A stretch of 64,000 bases of DNA from Gluconacetobacter takamatsuzukensis (GCF_014174275.1 NZ_JABEQK010000005.1:124001-188000); one strand, 5' to 3'. Positions 35,552-54,889 are shown, counted from the first letter of the stretch. Numbers and translations: made by a program. Notes: generated by a model from the letters alone, not told the origin.

Positions 35552-36084
35552 TACTTCTTCTTGCCTTCCTTGCGACGGATGGTCTCGGTGTCGTAGCGGA
35601 CGCCCTTGCCCTTGTACGGCTCGGGCTTGCGGAAGCTGCGGATATCCAGCGCAACCTGACCGACCCGCTGCTTGTCCACGCCCTCGACCACGATTGCGGT
35701 CGGACGCGGCGTCGAGATCTTGATGCCCGGCGGGATCGCATAGACGATGTCATGCGAATAGCCGAGGTTCATGACCAGGTTGCTGCCCTGCACGGCGGCG
35801 CGATAGCCGGTGCCGGTCACTTCCAGGGTCTTGGAGAAGCCCTCGGACACGCCCTTGACCATGCTGGCTACCAGAGCGCGCGTCGTGCCCCACATCATCC
35901 GCGCCTGAGCGGCGGTGCCGACCGGACGAACCGCGACCTTGTTGTCCGCGATCTCGGTTTCGACATGGCTGGACAGGGGAAGCTTCAGCTCGCCCAGCTT
36001 GCCCTTGGCCACGAACACGCCATCGACGATCGAGACCTGGACGCCCGACGGAACCTCGACGGGATATTTGCCTACACGCGACAT
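35551..36084 (-). CDS. rplF: 50S ribosomal protein L6
   Basis: A 177-residue protein near the factor-binding region. It starts [15 protein letters not shown], where the family does; an open frame 68 codons further is the rpsH shadow. Both SH3-like halves are present, with the C-terminal [12 protein letters not shown] motif and EGKKK tail. Confidence 0.97.
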   Translation of the reverse strand: MSRVGKYPVEVPSGVQVSIVDGVFVAKGKLGELKLPLSSHVETEIADNKVAVRPVGTAAQARMMWGTTRALVASMVKGVSEGFSKTLEVTGTGYRAAVQGSNLVMNLGYSHDIVYAIPPGIKISTPRPTAIVVEGVDKQRVGQVALDIRSFRKPEPYKGKGVRYDTETIRRKEGKKK

Positions 36085-36094
36085 GTATCCCTCC

Positions 36095-36493
36095 TCAGAA
36101 CACGCGGCAGAGGACCTCGCCGCCAACATTGGCAGCGCGGGCTTCCGCATCGGACAGGACGCCACGCGGCGTCGACAGGATGGACACGCCGAGGCCGGCA
36201 TAGACCCGCGGCAGTTCCTTGATCTTCGAGTAGACCCGGCGGCCCGGCTTGGACACGCGGTGGATCTCCTTGATGACCGGCTCGCCATCCAGGTACTTCA
36301 GTTCGATGCGCAGCTGGGCAATGCCCTTGCGCACCTCTTCCTGGGCGTAGCCACGGATGTAGCCCTCGCGGCGCAGGGCCTCGAGAACGTTGGCGCGCAG
36401 CTTGGAAGCCGGCGCGACACAGGCCGCATGACGCGCGCGCTGCGCGTTGCGGATCCGGGTGAGCATATCACCCAACGGATCAGAAAGTGACAT
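36095..36493 (-). CDS. rpsH: 30S ribosomal protein S8
   Basis: A 132-residue central-domain protein that binds 16S rRNA helix 21 and, in many bacteria, represses the spc operon by binding its m[19 protein letters not shown] and the C-terminal [19 protein letters not shown] with GGEVLCRVF identify it. Confidence 0.97.
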   Translation of the reverse strand: MSLSDPLGDMLTRIRNAQRARHAACVAPASKLRANVLEALRREGYIRGYAQEEVRKGIAQLRIELKYLDGEPVIKEIHRVSKPGRRVYSKIKELPRVYAGLGVSILSTPRGVLSDAEARAANVGGEVLCRVF

Positions 36494-36505
36494 CGTTCCC
36501 TGCCC

Positions 36506-36811
36506 TTACCAGCTCGACTTGACCATGCCAGGGATCTGGCCACTGGAAGCCAGATCGCGCAGCGCGATACGGCAGAGTTCGAACTTCCTGTAATTGGCGC
36601 GCGAACGCCCGGTCAGCTTGCACCGCAGACGCACGCGGACGCGCGAACCATTGCGGGGAAGCTCTGCGAGTTTCAGAGTTGCCTCGAACCTGTCCTCGAC
36701 CGGAAGCGTCCGGTCCATGACGATGTTCTTGAGCGCAATCCGCTTAGCCTTGTCCCGGGTTGCCATGCGCTGACGCTTGGCATTCCGGTTAACGGCGGAG
36801 ATCTTGGCCAT
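36506..36811 (-). CDS. rpsN: 30S ribosomal protein S14 (zinc-independent form)
   Basis: A 101-residue head protein. [16 protein letters not shown] is the family start; the frame runs 18 codons further without family character. The long form without the CxxC pairs is used, the usual one in proteobacteria. [21 protein letters not shown] and [11 protein letters not shown] are diagnostic. Confidence 0.97.
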   Translation of the reverse strand: MAKISAVNRNAKRQRMATRDKAKRIALKNIVMDRTLPVEDRFEATLKLAELPRNGSRVRVRLRCKLTGRSRANYRKFELCRIALRDLASSGQIPGMVKSSW

Positions 36812-36915
36812 GCCTTGTTCTACCCTCCGGAACCTGTCGGGCCATCCCGACGGTTTTCCAAACAACGTGTCTAATAGGTCTTCTGACCTCTGGGCGGAAG
36901 CCCCAATCGCTGCAA

Positions 36916-37485
36916 TTACGCAGCGAAGGGCAGATCAAACGCCTTCAGAAGAGCCTTCGCTTCCGCATCCGTCTTCGCGCTGGTGACGAAGATGATGTCC
37001 ATGCCACGGATATCGTCGACCTTGTCGTACTCGATTTCCGGGAACACGATCTGTTCCTTCATGCCCATGGCGAAGTTGCCATGGCCGTCGAAACCCTTGT
37101 TGCCGGGCAGGCCGCGGAAATCGCGGACGCGCGGCAGCGTGATGGTGACGAGACGGTCGAGGAACTCGTACATCTGGGCGCGGCGCAGGGTGACCTTGCA
37201 GCCGATCGGCAGGCCCGCACGGATCTTGAAGCCGGCGATCGCCTTCTTGGCGATCGTCTTGACCGGCTTCTGCCCGGCGATCAGCGTCAGCTCGGCAACG
37301 GCGGCGTCCAGCTTCTTCTGGTCGCCCGCGGCCTCGCCAACACCCATGTTGATGACGATCTTCTCGAGATGCGGAACCTGCATCACGTTCTTGTAGCCGA
37401 ACTCTTCGCGCAGCTTGGCGCGCAGCTCGTCCTGATAACGCTTCTGCAGGCGCGGCACCGAACGGGTGGCTTGTACTTCAGACAT
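36916..37485 (-). CDS. rplE: 50S ribosomal protein L5
   Basis: A 189-residue 5S rRNA-binding protein of the central protuberance that touches P-site t[35 protein letters not shown] and the [15 protein letters not shown] motif are present. The chosen ATG ([11 protein letters not shown]) lies ten bases after the rplX stop. The 104-bp gap to rpsN holds nothing notable. Confidence 0.97.
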   Translation of the reverse strand: MSEVQATRSVPRLQKRYQDELRAKLREEFGYKNVMQVPHLEKIVINMGVGEAAGDQKKLDAAVAELTLIAGQKPVKTIAKKAIAGFKIRAGLPIGCKVTLRRAQMYEFLDRLVTITLPRVRDFRGLPGNKGFDGHGNFAMGMKEQIVFPEIEYDKVDDIRGMDIIFVTSAKTDAEAKALLKAFDLPFAA

Positions 37486-37495
37486 CCGCGCCTCC

Positions 37496-37816
37496 TCAGC
37501 CTTCGATGACTTCGCCGGTCGCCTTGGCGACGCGGACCTTGCGGCCATCTTCCAGGACACGGAAACCGACGCGCGTCGGCTTGCCGCTCTTGGGATCGAC
37601 CAGCTTCAGGTTCGACAGGTGGATCGGCATCTCCTTCTCGATGATGCCCCCCTGCTCACCCATGCGGTTCGGCCGCGTGTGGCGCTTGGCCACCGCAGCG
37701 CCGCGCACCACGGCCTTGTTGTCACCGGGCAGCACGGACAGAACCTCGCCCCGGATCCCCTTGGAGGAACCGGTGGTGACGACGACCTGGTCGCCCTTCC
37801 TGATACGCGCGGCCAT
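37496..37816 (-). CDS. rplX: 50S ribosomal protein L24
   Basis: A 106-residue early-assembly protein at the tunnel exit. [20 protein letters not shown] with its KOW motif, and [19 protein letters not shown], identify it. The start overlaps the rplN stop by one base (TAATG). Confidence 0.97.
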   Translation of the reverse strand: MAARIRKGDQVVVTTGSSKGIRGEVLSVLPGDNKAVVRGAAVAKRHTRPNRMGEQGGIIEKEMPIHLSNLKLVDPKSGKPTRVGFRVLEDGRKVRVAKATGEVIEG

Positions 37817-38184
37817 TACAGCACCTCCGGCGCCAGCGAGATGATCTTCATGAACTTGCGCGCACGCAGTTCACGCACAACCGGCCCAAAGATGCGGGTG
37901 CCGATCGGCTCCTGCTGCTTGTTGATCAGGACGGCCGCGTTCCGGTCGAAGCGGATGGCACTGCCATCGGGACGACGCACGGGGTACGAGGTGCGCACGA
38001 TCACCGCCTGGTGAACGTCGCCCTTCTTGACCTTGCCGCGCGGGATCGCTTCCTTGACGGACACGACGATCACGTCGCCGACCGAGGCAGTCTTCCGCTT
38101 GGAACCGCCCAGCACCTTGATGCACTGCACCTGACGCGCGCCCGAATTATCGGCGACGTCCAGGTTGGTCTCGGGATGGATCAT
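37816..38184 (-). CDS. rplN: 50S ribosomal protein L14
   Basis: A 122-residue subunit-interface protein. [27 protein letters not shown] and [21 protein letters not shown] are the standard ends. Many bacteria start MIQ; here MIH. It follows rpsQ after 14 bp. Confidence 0.97.
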   Translation of the reverse strand: MIHPETNLDVADNSGARQVQCIKVLGGSKRKTASVGDVIVVSVKEAIPRGKVKKGDVHQAVIVRTSYPVRRPDGSAIRFDRNAAVLINKQQEPIGTRIFGPVVRELRARKFMKIISLAPEVL

Positions 38185-38198
38185 AACCTATGCCCTTC

Positions 38199-38477
38199 TT
38201 ACGCCTGCGCGCCGGACTCGACGCCGGCGGCGCCCAGCGGGGCACCGTTACGGACGATCACGGTCCAGGTCTTGCGCTTGGAGATCGGCTTGCATTCTTC
38301 AATGCGCACCGTGTCGCCAACCTTGCACTCGTTCTGCTCATCGTGCGCCGCATACTTCTTCGAGCGGCGGATGAACTTCTTATACAGCGGGTGGATGATG
38401 CGCCGATCGACAAGGACGGTAACCGTCTTGTCCATCTTGTCGCTCGTCACCCGTCCGCTCAGGACGCGCCTCGGCAT
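38199..38477 (-). CDS. rpsQ: 30S ribosomal protein S17
   Basis: A 92-residue primary 16S-binding protein. [19 protein letters not shown] and [19 protein letters not shown], with [18 protein letters not shown], are diagnostic. The C-terminal [11 protein letters not shown] is a short neutral extension. Confidence 0.97.
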   Translation of the reverse strand: MPRRVLSGRVTSDKMDKTVTVLVDRRIIHPLYKKFIRRSKKYAAHDEQNECKVGDTVRIEECKPISKRKTWTVIVRNGAPLGAAGVESGAQA

Positions 38478-38490
38478 CGCCCGTCTCCCT

Positions 38491-38730
38491 TCAGGACTTC
38501 GCGGCCGACGCGCTTGCGCCGGCTGCACTCTTCTTCAACGCCTCGGACGCGATCGTCTTCAGACGGGCGATCTCACGACGCACCGTACGAACACGCGCCT
38601 GTCCTTCATTCTGGCCGGTCGCGCGCTGGAACCTCAGGTTGAACTGCTCGCGCTTCAGGTCGATGAGAAGCGCCTCCAGTTCTTCCGCGGTCTTGGCACG
38701 CAGATCGGCCGGCTTGGTTGCCTTTGCCAT
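38491..38730 (-). CDS. rpmC: 50S ribosomal protein L29
   Basis: A 79-residue tunnel-exit protein that helps dock trigger factor and SRP. The helical hairpin is [32 protein letters not shown] and [15 protein letters not shown]. An Ala/Ser/Lys-rich tail of about 14 residues is extra. Confidence 0.97.
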   Translation of the reverse strand: MAKATKPADLRAKTAEELEALLIDLKREQFNLRFQRATGQNEGQARVRTVRREIARLKTIASEALKKSAAGASASAAKS

Positions 38731-38733
38731 ATC

Positions 38734-39150
38734 TCACGCCTCTCCGATGCGGGTCACGAACTTGGTCTTGATCGGCAGCTTCGCAGCGCCAAGAGCCAGC
38801 GCTTCGCGCGCCAGTTCCGGCGAAACGCCTTCGATCTCGAACAGGATACGACCCGGTTTCACACGGGCCACCCAATATTCCGGCGATCCCTTGCCGGAGC
38901 CCATACGCACTTCGGCGGGCTTTGTCGAGACCGGAAGATCGGGGAAGATCCGAATCCAGACGCGACCGGCACGCTTCATCGCACGGGTGATGGCCCGGCG
39001 GGAGGCCTCGATCTGCCGGGCGGTGACCCGCTCCGGCTCCAGGGCCTTCAGGCCGAACGCACCGAAATTCAGTGTCGTTCCGCCCTTCGCCAGCCCATGA
39101 ATGCGGCCCTTGTGGGCCTTGCGGTACTTTGTCCGCTTGGGAGAAAGCAT
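38734..39150 (-). CDS. rplP: 50S ribosomal protein L16
   Basis: A 138-residue protein near the A-site. [19 protein letters not shown], the [21 protein letters not shown] stretch and [11 protein letters not shown] end match the family. Arg in [14 protein letters not shown] is the position near which hydroxylation occurs in some bacteria. The rpsC-rplP gap is 56 bp. Confidence 0.97.
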   Translation of the reverse strand: MLSPKRTKYRKAHKGRIHGLAKGGTTLNFGAFGLKALEPERVTARQIEASRRAITRAMKRAGRVWIRIFPDLPVSTKPAEVRMGSGKGSPEYWVARVKPGRILFEIEGVSPELAREALALGAAKLPIKTKFVTRIGEA

Positions 39151-39206
39151 TGTTCTAAATCCTCACGCGCCGCCTGGCGCCGTTCTAGATCCTTAGGTTC
39201 CGCAGC

Positions 39207-39884
39207 TTAGCGCTGCGGAGCCTGCTCGGCGGCGCGACGATCCTGCGCCAGCGGGTCCTGGGCGAGGATTTCGCCCTTGAAGATCCAGACCTTCACACCG
39301 CAGGTGCCATAGGTGGTCTTCGCCGTGGCCACGCCATAATCGATGTCCGCGCGCAGCGTGTGCAGCGGCACCCGGCCTTCGCGATACCACTCGACACGCG
39401 CGATCTCGGCACCGCCCAGACGGCCGCCGCAATTGATCCGGATGCCCTGGGCGCCCAGACGCATCGCCGACTGCACGGCGCGCTTCATGGCGCGGCGGAA
39501 GGCCACGCGGCGCTCCAGCTGCTGGGCGATGTTCTCGGCCACCAGCGTCGCGTCGATCTCGGGCTTGCGGATCTCGACGATGTTCAGCGCAACGTCGGTC
39601 TTCGCCATGCGGGTCAGATCCTTGCGCAGGACGTCGATGTCCTGGCCCTTCTTGCCGATCACGACGCCCGGACGGGCGGCGTAGATCGTCACGCGGGGCT
39701 TCTTCGCCGGACGCTCGATCACCACGCGGGACACGCCGGCACCCGACAGCTTGCGGCGCAGGTGCGCGCGCAGCTTCAGGTCGTCGTGCAGCAGGCGCGA
39801 ATAGTCGGCGCCCGCGTACCAGCGGCTGTCCCAGGTGCGGTTGATGCCGAGCCGCAGCCCGATCGGATTGACTTTATGTCCCAT
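39207..39884 (-). CDS. rpsC: 30S ribosomal protein S3
   Basis: A 225-residue head protein at the mRNA entry with helicase role. [24 protein letters not shown], the KH domain GXXG-type loop VIGKKGQD and [20 protein letters not shown]-type segment (here QGIRINCGG) are present. The tail [14 protein letters not shown] is short. Confidence 0.97.
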   Translation of the reverse strand: MGHKVNPIGLRLGINRTWDSRWYAGADYSRLLHDDLKLRAHLRRKLSGAGVSRVVIERPAKKPRVTIYAARPGVVIGKKGQDIDVLRKDLTRMAKTDVALNIVEIRKPEIDATLVAENIAQQLERRVAFRRAMKRAVQSAMRLGAQGIRINCGGRLGGAEIARVEWYREGRVPLHTLRADIDYGVATAKTTYGTCGVKVWIFKGEILAQDPLAQDRRAAEQAPQR

Positions 39885-39887
39885 GGA

Positions 39888-40292
39888 TCAGGCCGCCTTC
39901 TGCTCGGTTGTCTCAGCCTCGGCCGTGCGCTCGGCCACGACGATCTTCAGGTGGCTGAAGAACTTCTCGATCCGCGAGGAACGGCCACGGCCACGCGCAT
40001 GGAAGCGGCGCATGACGATCGACTTGCCAACCTCGGCGCGCACCACCACCAGCTGGTCGACATCCAGCTGGTGATTGTTCTCGGCGTTCGCGATCGCGCT
40101 CTGCAGCGTCTTCTTGACGTCCTGCGCGATGCGACGCTTGGAGAACGTCAACGTCGCCACGGCCTGGGCCGCCGGCTTGTTGCGAATCAGCGCCGCGACC
40201 AGGTTCAGCTTGCGCGGGCTGACGCGGATGTTCCGCGTGACGGCCTGCGCCTCGGTTTCCGCGAGCGTGCGCGGATGCTTCGGCTTGCTCAT
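39888..40292 (-). CDS. rplV: 50S ribosomal protein L22
   Basis: A 134-residue tunnel-wall protein. The beta-hairpin that lines the nascent chain path is in [41 protein letters not shown] identifies the globular part. The C-terminal 20 residues are a Glu/Thr-rich extension. Confidence 0.97.
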   Translation of the reverse strand: MSKPKHPRTLAETEAQAVTRNIRVSPRKLNLVAALIRNKPAAQAVATLTFSKRRIAQDVKKTLQSAIANAENNHQLDVDQLVVVRAEVGKSIVMRRFHARGRGRSSRIEKFFSHLKIVVAERTAEAETTEQKAA

Positions 40293-40293
40293 A

Positions 40294-40572
40294 TCAGCCC
40301 CGCTTCGCCTTCTTGTCCGAGGAATGCCCCGTGAAGGTCCGCGTCGGCGAGAACTCGCCGAACTTATGCCCCACCATGTTTTCCGACACCTGAACGGGCA
40401 GGAACTTGTGCCCGTTATAGACGCCGAACGTCAGACCGACGAACTGCGGCAGGATTGTCGAGCGACGCGACCAGATCTTGATCACTTCGTTACGGCCCGA
40501 CGCGCGCGACGCATCGGCTTTGTTCAGCAGATACCCGTCCACGAACGGGCCCTTCCAGACGGAACGTGCCAT
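40294..40572 (-). CDS. rpsS: 30S ribosomal protein S19
   Basis: A 92-residue head protein that pairs with S13. [39 protein letters not shown] and [15 protein letters not shown] are diagnostic. One base separates its stop from the rplV ATG. Confidence 0.97.
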   Translation of the reverse strand: MARSVWKGPFVDGYLLNKADASRASGRNEVIKIWSRRSTILPQFVGLTFGVYNGHKFLPVQVSENMVGHKFGEFSPTRTFTGHSSDKKAKRG

Positions 40573-40584
40573 CTTCTTTGCCCC

Positions 40585-41415
40585 TTACTTACCGGTTTTC
40601 CGGCGACGGATAATCAGACTGTCCGTACGCTTGTTAACCCTGGTCTTGTAACCCTTGGTCGGCTTGCCCCACGGCGTGACCGGATGACGGCCGCCCGAGG
40701 TGCGGCCTTCGCCACCACCATGCGGATGGTCGACCGGGTTCATCACGACGCCGCGGTTATGCGGACGACGACCCAGCCAGCGGCCGCGACCGGCCTTGCC
40801 CATATGCTGGTTCATGTTGTCCGGATTGGACACCGCGCCCACCGTCGCCATGCACTCGCCGCGCACGACGCGCAGCTCGCCCGACTGCAGCTTGATCTGC
40901 GCGTAGCCGGCATCCTTGCCGACCAGCTGGCAGTACGTGCCGGCCGAACGGGCGATCTTGCCGCCGGCGCCCGGCTTCAGCTCGATATTGTGCACGATCG
41001 TGCCGACCGGAATGGCCGACAGCGGCATCGCGTTGCCCGGCTTGATGTCGACGCGCGCGCCGGACACCACCTGGTCGCCAACCTTAACGCGCTGCGGCGC
41101 CAGGATGTAGGCCAGCTCGCCGTCCTCGTACTTCACCAGCGCGATGAAGGCGGTGCGGTTCGGGTCGTATTCCAGACGCTCGACCGTGCCGGCCACATCG
41201 AACTTGCGCCGCTTGAAATCGACGAAGCGATAGGACTGCTTGTGGCCGCCACCGATGAAGCGCGAGGTGATGCGCCCATGGTTGTTGCGTCCGCCGGACT
41301 TGTTCTTGCCTTCGGTCAGAGCCTTGACGGGCTTGCCCTTCCACAGCTCCTTACGGTCGATCAGGACCGTATTGCGCAGGCTGGGGGTGACCGGATTAAA
41401 GTGCTTCAGTGCCAT
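40585..41415 (-). CDS. rplB: 50S ribosomal protein L2
   Basis: A 276-residue protein needed for subunit joining and close to the peptidyl transferase centre. [15 protein letters not shown], the SH3-like core and the conserved [13 protein letters not shown] loop, with its catalytic-centre histidine, are present. Length is standard. Confidence 0.98.
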   Translation of the reverse strand: MALKHFNPVTPSLRNTVLIDRKELWKGKPVKALTEGKNKSGGRNNHGRITSRFIGGGHKQSYRFVDFKRRKFDVAGTVERLEYDPNRTAFIALVKYEDGELAYILAPQRVKVGDQVVSGARVDIKPGNAMPLSAIPVGTIVHNIELKPGAGGKIARSAGTYCQLVGKDAGYAQIKLQSGELRVVRGECMATVGAVSNPDNMNQHMGKAGRGRWLGRRPHNRGVVMNPVDHPHGGGEGRTSGGRHPVTPWGKPTKGYKTRVNKRTDSLIIRRRKTGK

Positions 41416-41431
41416 GTCTTGCTACCCCGCG

Positions 41432-41767
41432 TCAGACCAGCTTCGCGGTCAGGTCGATGGACTGACCCTCGGCAAGCTGCACAAACGCCTTCTTCACATC
41501 GGAACGCTGGCCAGGACGCCCCTTGAAGCGCTTCGTCTTGCCCTTCTGGACAAGCGTGTTCACGCCCAGGACCTTCACGCCGAACAGGCCTTCGACCGCA
41601 ACCTTGATCTCCGGCTTCGTGGCGTCGATCGCGACCTTGAAGACCACCTGGTTCTTCTCGGACAGCGCCGTCGCCTTCTCGGTGATCAGCGGCGCACGGA
41701 CGATGTCGTACATCGTCTCACGCGACATGCGCTCCGCCTTCTTGCGGATTGCGAGCACGTTGGTCAT
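41432..41767 (-). CDS. rplW: 50S ribosomal protein L23
   Basis: A 111-residue tunnel-exit protein and trigger factor dock. [14 protein letters not shown] and [22 protein letters not shown] identify it. The ATG used overlaps the rplD stop as ATGA. A second ATG 13 codons in (MSRETMYD) would match shorter family members; the coupling overlap favours the long form. Confidence 0.95.
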   Translation of the reverse strand: MTNVLAIRKKAERMSRETMYDIVRAPLITEKATALSEKNQVVFKVAIDATKPEIKVAVEGLFGVKVLGVNTLVQKGKTKRFKGRPGQRSDVKKAFVQLAEGQSIDLTAKLV

Positions 41768-42378
41768 GCCAGGCGCTCCTTCAGGCCTTCGACGCCGGCG
41801 CGGGTGATCGCGAGCACGTCGTGGTTGAGGATGTCGTAGACGTTCGCGCCGATGGTGGGCAGCACGTCGATCTTCGGCAGGTTGCGGGTGGCGCGACCGA
41901 AATTGTCCTCGACCGTCGCGTCGACGATCAGGGCGGACTTCCAGCCCAGCGCCTGGACCTTCGCGGCCAGCTCGGCCGTGCGGCCCGACGACGTGGCGGC
42001 GTCGAGCACCACCAGCTTGCCTTCGGCGGCCTTCTGCGACAGCGCGGAGATCAGGCCCAGACGACGCACCTTCTTGGGCAGGTCGTAGCCATGATCGCGC
42101 ACGACCGGACCATGCACGGCGCCGCCGGTGCGGTACTGCGGCGCACGCAGCGAGCCCTGGCGGGCGCTACCCGTGCCCTTCTGGCGGTACGGCTTCTTGG
42201 TCGTGCCGGAGACTTCGCCCATCCCCTTGACCTTGTGCGTGCCGGCGCGGCGCTTGGCCAGCTGCCAGTGCACCACACGCGCCATGATGTCGGCCCGCGG
42301 CGTCACCCCGAAAATCTCGTCCGGAAGCACGGCCGTGCCGGCGCTCCCGTTGTCGAGGGTTTTGATTTCGTAATCCAT
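41764..42378 (-). CDS. rplD: 50S ribosomal protein L4
   Basis: A 204-residue protein whose loop lines the exit tunnel and, in enterobacteria, represses the S10 operon. The loop is [20 protein letters not shown]-like with GGAVHGP. The C-terminal [25 protein letters not shown] is typical. Its 3' end overlaps rplW. Confidence 0.97.
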   Translation of the reverse strand: MDYEIKTLDNGSAGTAVLPDEIFGVTPRADIMARVVHWQLAKRRAGTHKVKGMGEVSGTTKKPYRQKGTGSARQGSLRAPQYRTGGAVHGPVVRDHGYDLPKKVRRLGLISALSQKAAEGKLVVLDAATSSGRTAELAAKVQALGWKSALIVDATVEDNFGRATRNLPKIDVLPTIGANVYDILNHDVLAITRAGVEGLKERLA

Positions 42379-42390
42379 TGCCCTCTATCC

Positions 42391-43074
42391 TCAGCCCGCA
42401 GCCTCAACCAGGGCCGCCGGATACGGCGCCTCGGCATGACGGGCTTTCTTGATCGCATCACGAACCAGCACCAGCTCGTTCTTGGCGCCGGGCACGGAGC
42501 CGCGGACCAGGAGCAGGTTCTTCTCGGCATCCACGGCCGCCACCTCGAGATTGAGGGTGGTCACGCGCTCGGAACCGAGATGGCCGGCCATCTTCTTGTT
42601 CTTGAAGGTCTTGCCCGGGTCCTGGCGGTTACCCGTCGAACCATGCGAACGATGGCTGACGGACACGCCGTGCGAAGCCTCGAGACCCGCGAAGTTCCAG
42701 CGCTTCATGGCGCCGGCGAAGCCCTTGCCCTTGCTGGTGGCCGTCACGTCGATCTTCTGGCCCACCACGAAATGGGCGGCAGAGAGAGTGGCGCCTGCTT
42801 CCAGCACGGCATCATCCGCAACGCGGAATTCAACCAGCTTCTTCTTGGGTTCGACCTTCACGCGGGCAAAATGGCCGCGGTTCGGCTTGGAGACGTTCTT
42901 CACCTTGGCGTTGCCGAGCCCGAGCTGCACGGCGGTGTAGCCGTCGCGTTCCTGGGTGCGGACATCCACCACCTGCACATTGTCGATATGCAGGACGGTG
43001 ACGGGCACATGGGTGCCGTCTTCCTTAAACAGCCGGGTCATGCCCAGCTTCTTTGCGATCAATCCGGTGCGCAT
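42391..43074 (-). CDS. rplC: 50S ribosomal protein L3
   Basis: A 227-residue early-assembly protein at the peptidyl transferase centre. [16 protein letters not shown] is the standard start, ten bases after the rpsJ stop; an ATG ten codons upstream lies inside rps[27 protein letters not shown] contains the Gln that is N-methylated in E. coli. Confidence 0.97.
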   Translation of the reverse strand: MRTGLIAKKLGMTRLFKEDGTHVPVTVLHIDNVQVVDVRTQERDGYTAVQLGLGNAKVKNVSKPNRGHFARVKVEPKKKLVEFRVADDAVLEAGATLSAAHFVVGQKIDVTATSKGKGFAGAMKRWNFAGLEASHGVSVSHRSHGSTGNRQDPGKTFKNKKMAGHLGSERVTTLNLEVAAVDAEKNLLLVRGSVPGAKNELVLVRDAIKKARHAEAPYPAALVEAAG

Positions 43075-43084
43075 CGTCTGGACC

Positions 43085-43393
43085 TTAAAGTTTAATCTCG
43101 ACATCCACGCCGGCGGCGAGGTCGAGCTTCATGAGAGCGTCCACGGTCTGCGGGGTCGGCTCGACAATGTCGAGCAGCCGGCGATGGGTCCGAATTTCGA
43201 ACTGCTCGCGGCTTTTCTTGTCCACATGGGGAGAGCGGTTAACGGTGAATTTCTCGATATGCGTCGGCAGCGGGATAGGACCCCGAACCCGCGCACCCGT
43301 ACGCTTCGCCGTGTTGACGATCTCTTTGGTGCTGTTGTCGAGCACCCGATGATCGTACGCCTTCAGGCGAATGCGGATGTTCTGGTTGTCCAT
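43085..43393 (-). CDS. rpsJ: 30S ribosomal protein S10 (NusE)
   Basis: A 102-residue head protein that also acts in antitermination and transcription-translation coupling with Nus[16 protein letters not shown] and the loop RGPIPLPT are diagnostic. It heads the S10 operon. The 103-bp gap to tuf holds a hairpin. Confidence 0.98.
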   Translation of the reverse strand: MDNQNIRIRLKAYDHRVLDNSTKEIVNTAKRTGARVRGPIPLPTHIEKFTVNRSPHVDKKSREQFEIRTHRRLLDIVEPTPQTVDALMKLDLAAGVDVEIKL

Positions 43394-43445
43394 CGTATTC
43401 AGTCCAACTTCAATGGTTCGGGGTCACCCGAGCCGCCAAAGGAGA

Positions 43446-43471
43446 CCCCGGCCGGATTGCTCCGGCCGGGG
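43446..43471 (-). terminator. hairpin between tuf and rpsJ
   Basis: CCCCGGCCGG (43446-43455) pairs exactly with CCGGCCGGGG (43462-43471) around ATTGCT. On the minus strand only TCTCCTTT follows, so it is a partial terminator or attenuator separating the str and S10 groups. Confidence 0.55.
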
Positions 43472-43496
43472 CCTCCAGTTCTGGTTACTAACCCGA

Positions 43497-44687
43497 TCAG
43501 GCCGTGATCGAGGCCACCACGCCGGCGCCGACGGTGCGGCCGCCTTCACGGATGGCGAAACGCAGACCTTCGTCCATCGCGATCGGCGCGATCAGCTCGA
43601 CATCCATCGCGATGTTGTCGCCCGGCATGACCATTTCCGTGCCTTCGGGCAGGTGAACGACACCCGTCACGTCGGTGGTGCGGAAATAGAACTGCGGGCG
43701 GTAGTTGGTGAAGAACGGCGTGTGACGGCCACCCTCTTCCTTCGTGAGGATGTACGCCTCGGCCTTGAACTTCGTGTGCGGGGTGATCGAACCCGGCTTG
43801 GCCAGGACCTGGCCGCGCTCGACGTCTTCACGCTTCGTGCCACGGACCAGCGCACCGATGTTGTCACCGGCCTCGCCGCGATCCAGCAGCTTGCGGAACA
43901 TTTCGACGCCCGTCACCGTCGTCTTCTGCGTCGCACGCAGGCCGACGATTTCGATTTCGTCACCGACGTTCACGACGCCACGCTCGACACGGCCGGTCAC
44001 GACGGTGCCGCGGCCCGAGATCGAGAACACGTCTTCGATCGGCATCAGGAACGGACGGTCGACCGGACGCTCCGGCTGCGGGATGTAGGCGTCGACGGCG
44101 TCCATCAGGTCGCGCACGCGGTTCTCGCCCAGCTCCGGATCGCCGTCTTCCAGCGTGACCAGGGCCGAACCCTTGACGATGGGGATATCGTCGCCGGGGA
44201 ACTGGTAGGCCGACAGAAGCTCGCGCACTTCCATCTCGACCAGCTCCAGCAGTTCCGGATCGTCGACCTGGTCAACCTTGTTCAGGAACACGACCAGGGC
44301 CGGAACGCCGACCTGGCGCGCCAGCAGGATGTGCTCGCGGGTCTGCGGCATCGGGCCGTCGGCGGCCGAAACCACCAGGATAGCGCCGTCCATCTGCGCC
44401 GCACCGGTGATCATGTTCTTCACGTAGTCGGCGTGGCCGGGGCAGTCGACGTGCGCGTAGTGGCGCTTCGCGGTCTCGTACTCGACGTGGGCGGTCGAGA
44501 TGGTGATGCCACGGGCGCGCTCTTCCGGCGCCGCGTCGATCTGGTCGTACGCCTTGAAGGTGGCGCCGCCGGTCTTCGCCAGCGTCTTGGTGATCGCGGC
44601 GGTCAGCGACGTCTTGCCATGGTCGACGTGACCGATCGTGCCGATATTGCAGTGCGGCTTCGTCCGCTCGAATTTAGCCTTTGCCAT
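43497..44687 (-). CDS. tuf: elongation factor Tu
   Basis: A 396-residue GTPase that carries aminoacyl-tRNA to the ribosome. [20 protein letters not shown] and the NKVD and GSAL motifs of the G domain are all present, followed by domains II and III ending [14 protein letters not shown]. It directly follows rpsG with no fusA between. Length is normal. Confidence 0.99.
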   Translation of the reverse strand: MAKAKFERTKPHCNIGTIGHVDHGKTSLTAAITKTLAKTGGATFKAYDQIDAAPEERARGITISTAHVEYETAKRHYAHVDCPGHADYVKNMITGAAQMDGAILVVSAADGPMPQTREHILLARQVGVPALVVFLNKVDQVDDPELLELVEMEVRELLSAYQFPGDDIPIVKGSALVTLEDGDPELGENRVRDLMDAVDAYIPQPERPVDRPFLMPIEDVFSISGRGTVVTGRVERGVVNVGDEIEIVGLRATQKTTVTGVEMFRKLLDRGEAGDNIGALVRGTKREDVERGQVLAKPGSITPHTKFKAEAYILTKEEGGRHTPFFTNYRPQFYFRTTDVTGVVHLPEGTEMVMPGDNIAMDVELIAPIAMDEGLRFAIREGGRTVGAGVVASITA

Positions 44688-44754
44688 CGTCTATCTCCGT
44701 TACCTCGGCCCTCGGGCCGGGAGTCGGGTTGAAATGTTCCTAACCGGAAGCGTG

Positions 44755-44770
44755 CCGGTCTTTAGACCGG
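44755..44770 (-). promoter_or_regulatory. short hairpin between rpsG and tuf
   Basis: CCGGTC (44755-44760), loop TTTA, GACCGG (44765-44770), in the 94-bp gap where fusA would be expected. A second short palindrome GGCCCTCGGGCC is nearby. No T-run follows on the minus strand. Confidence 0.4.
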
Positions 44771-44781
44771 ACAAACCCCCG

Positions 44782-45258
44782 TTACCAGCGGTAATGACTG
44801 AACGCCTTGTTGGCCTCGGCCATGCGATGCGTGTCTTCGCGCTTCTTGACGGCGGACCCGCGATTGTTGACCGCGTCCAGAAGCTCGTTGGACAGGCGCT
44901 CCTGCATGGTGTTCTCGCCGCGCTTGCGCGAGGCGTCGATCAGCCAGCGGATCGCGAGGGCCTGGCGACGCTCCGTGCGCACTTCGACGGGCACCTGGTA
45001 GGTGGCACCACCGACGCGACGCGAACGGACCTCGACGGCCGGCTTCACGTTGTCCAGCGCGCTGTGGAACATCACAACCGGATCGGCAGCTGCGCCACCA
45101 CGGCGACGCAACACCTCGAGCGCACCATAGACGATGCCTTCGGCGGTGGATTTCTTGCCGTCATACATAAGCGCATTCATGAAGCGCGTGATGACGACAT
45201 CACCAAATTTCGGATCGGGAAGAATCTCGCGCTTCACGGCGCGATGACGGCGACTCAT
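44782..45258 (-). CDS. rpsG: 30S ribosomal protein S7
   Basis: A 158-residue head-assembly protein at the mRNA exit, regulator of the str operon in E. coli. [33 protein letters not shown] and the C-terminal [17 protein letters not shown] are diagnostic. It lies 15 bp after rpsL. Confidence 0.98.
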   Translation of the reverse strand: MSRRHRAVKREILPDPKFGDVVITRFMNALMYDGKKSTAEGIVYGALEVLRRRGGAAADPVVMFHSALDNVKPAVEVRSRRVGGATYQVPVEVRTERRQALAIRWLIDASRKRGENTMQERLSNELLDAVNNRGSAVKKREDTHRMAEANKAFSHYRW

Positions 45259-45273
45259 GCCTGGTTATTCCTT

Positions 45274-45645
45274 TTACTTCGGACGCTTCGCGCCATAGAG
45301 CGAGCGACGCTGACGACGCTTGGCGATACCCTGGGTATCCAGAACGCCACGCAGGATGTGGTAACGCACGCCCGGAAGATCCTTGACGCGGCCACCACGG
45401 ATCAGGACCACGCTGTGCTCCTGCAGGTTATGGCCTTCACCGGGGATGTAGCTGACGACCTCATAGCCGTTCGTCAGACGCACCTTCGCAACCTTACGCA
45501 GAGCCGAGTTCGGCTTCTTCGGTGTGGTTGTGTAGACGCGGGTGCAGACACCGCGCTTCTGCGGGCAACCCTGCAGAGCAGGCACCTTATTGCGCTTGGC
45601 TGCGGGCTCGCGGCCTTTGGCGATCAGCTGGTTGATGGTCGGCAT
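45274..45645 (-). CDS. rpsL: 30S ribosomal protein S12
   Basis: A 123-residue decoding-centre protein. [21 protein letters not shown] and [10 protein letters not shown] keep the lysines where streptomycin-resistance mutations occur, so the sequence is of the sensitive type. It is the first gene of the str group, with a leader of roughly 210 bases. Confidence 0.98.
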   Translation of the reverse strand: MPTINQLIAKGREPAAKRNKVPALQGCPQKRGVCTRVYTTTPKKPNSALRKVAKVRLTNGYEVVSYIPGEGHNLQEHSVVLIRGGRVKDLPGVRYHILRGVLDTQGIAKRRQRRSLYGAKRPK

Positions 45646-45861
45646 ACGCCTTTCCCGATCCTTACAAATTTCGGCCGGCCAACCGCGTCTTAGGTTGCCG
45701 ACTGTCGTTCACAACAAAATCCCACCGAATGAGGATCATTCGCCTGGGCATCATATTTACATCCGGCCTTGGCGGCCCTTTCGGACCACGGCGCCGCATG
45801 CCTGCATGCTGCATTCGACGGCCAACGACGTCACGTGAGACGGGGCTAGCCGAGGGCGCGG

Positions 45862-45890
45862 AACCTACGAAGCCCCTGCCCTTGAGTCAA
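45862..45890 (-). promoter_or_regulatory. promoter of the str operon (rpsL-rpsG-tuf)
   Basis: TTGACT preceded by C (45890-45885), a 17-bp spacer and TAGGTT (45867-45862). CTTGAC with 17 bp spacing fits the alphaproteobacterial housekeeping promoter, in which the -35 is the better-kept element. The start would lie about 210 bases before rpsL. Confidence 0.6.
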
Positions 45891-46068
45891 GTGTTACCGC
45901 AGGATTCGCGGCCGATTCCCGCCGAATTATCTCGTCGGCCGGGCGATGGCGGGCATGCAGTCAAGGCAGGCCCGCCGTCGCGCCATCGTCGCGCACCCCG
46001 ACCGAGCCGATCATCCGATTCGGCGCGGTCCGGTCGGCCATCAGATACAGGAGCCGGGCCCCATAGGA

Positions 46069-46098
46069 AAGGGGCCGGGTGTTGCCACCCGGCCCCTT
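46069..46098 (-). terminator. terminator hairpin after rpoC
   Basis: AAGGGGCCGGGTG (46069-46081) pairs with CACCCGGCCCCTT (46086-46098), a 13-bp perfect stem with loop TTGC. On the minus strand it runs into TTCCTATG, a weak T-run. It lies 49 bp past the rpoC stop. Confidence 0.7.
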
Positions 46099-46146
46099 CC
46101 ACAGGCCGCCCCTTCACAAGGGCGGCACAGGCCTGCCGGGACGGGC

Positions 46147-54612
<8,466 letters not shown>

Positions 54613-54810
54613 CGTCTATCCTGCCCCCATCCCCGACGACCCGGACCTTTCCGCGCCCGGAACCCGGAGCCACGGCGACCGAAAGCGGATCATCACAAAC
54701 CATCCATGCCTGGACACCGAAACCGGTATCCCCGCCCATTCCGAAGAACGGGCCTTCTACCGCCGAAGGCGCCCGAGACCTTGCGGTCAGGGCGCCAGAA
54801 CGGCCAAGGG

Positions 54811-54835
54811 GGCGGGACCCTTTCGGGTTCCCGCC
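54811..54835 (-). promoter_or_regulatory. attenuator-type hairpin between rplL and rpoB
   Basis: GGCGGGACCC (54811-54820) pairs with GGGTTCCCGCC (54825-54835) around TTTC with one bulged base. It has no T-run on the minus strand. Partial termination or RNase III cleavage here is known in other bacteria to set the L7/L12 to RNA polymerase ratio; that role is inferred. Confidence 0.6.
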
Positions 54836-54889
54836 CTCACCTGGCATCAAGCAGGAGAGGCAGCCCGAGGGCCGCCAGCACCCGACAGA

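Larger units (their letters stand above)
45646..46146. other. 501-bp region between rpoC and rpsL: terminator, promoter and leader
   Basis: No gene is seen. From right to left on the minus strand it holds the rpoC terminator hairpin, a stretch of about 170 bp with nothing recognised, the str promoter and the rpsL leader. The leader has a less GC-rich part (45700-45760) and several short palindromes such as GCATGC repeats near 45798-45812. Confidence 0.6.
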
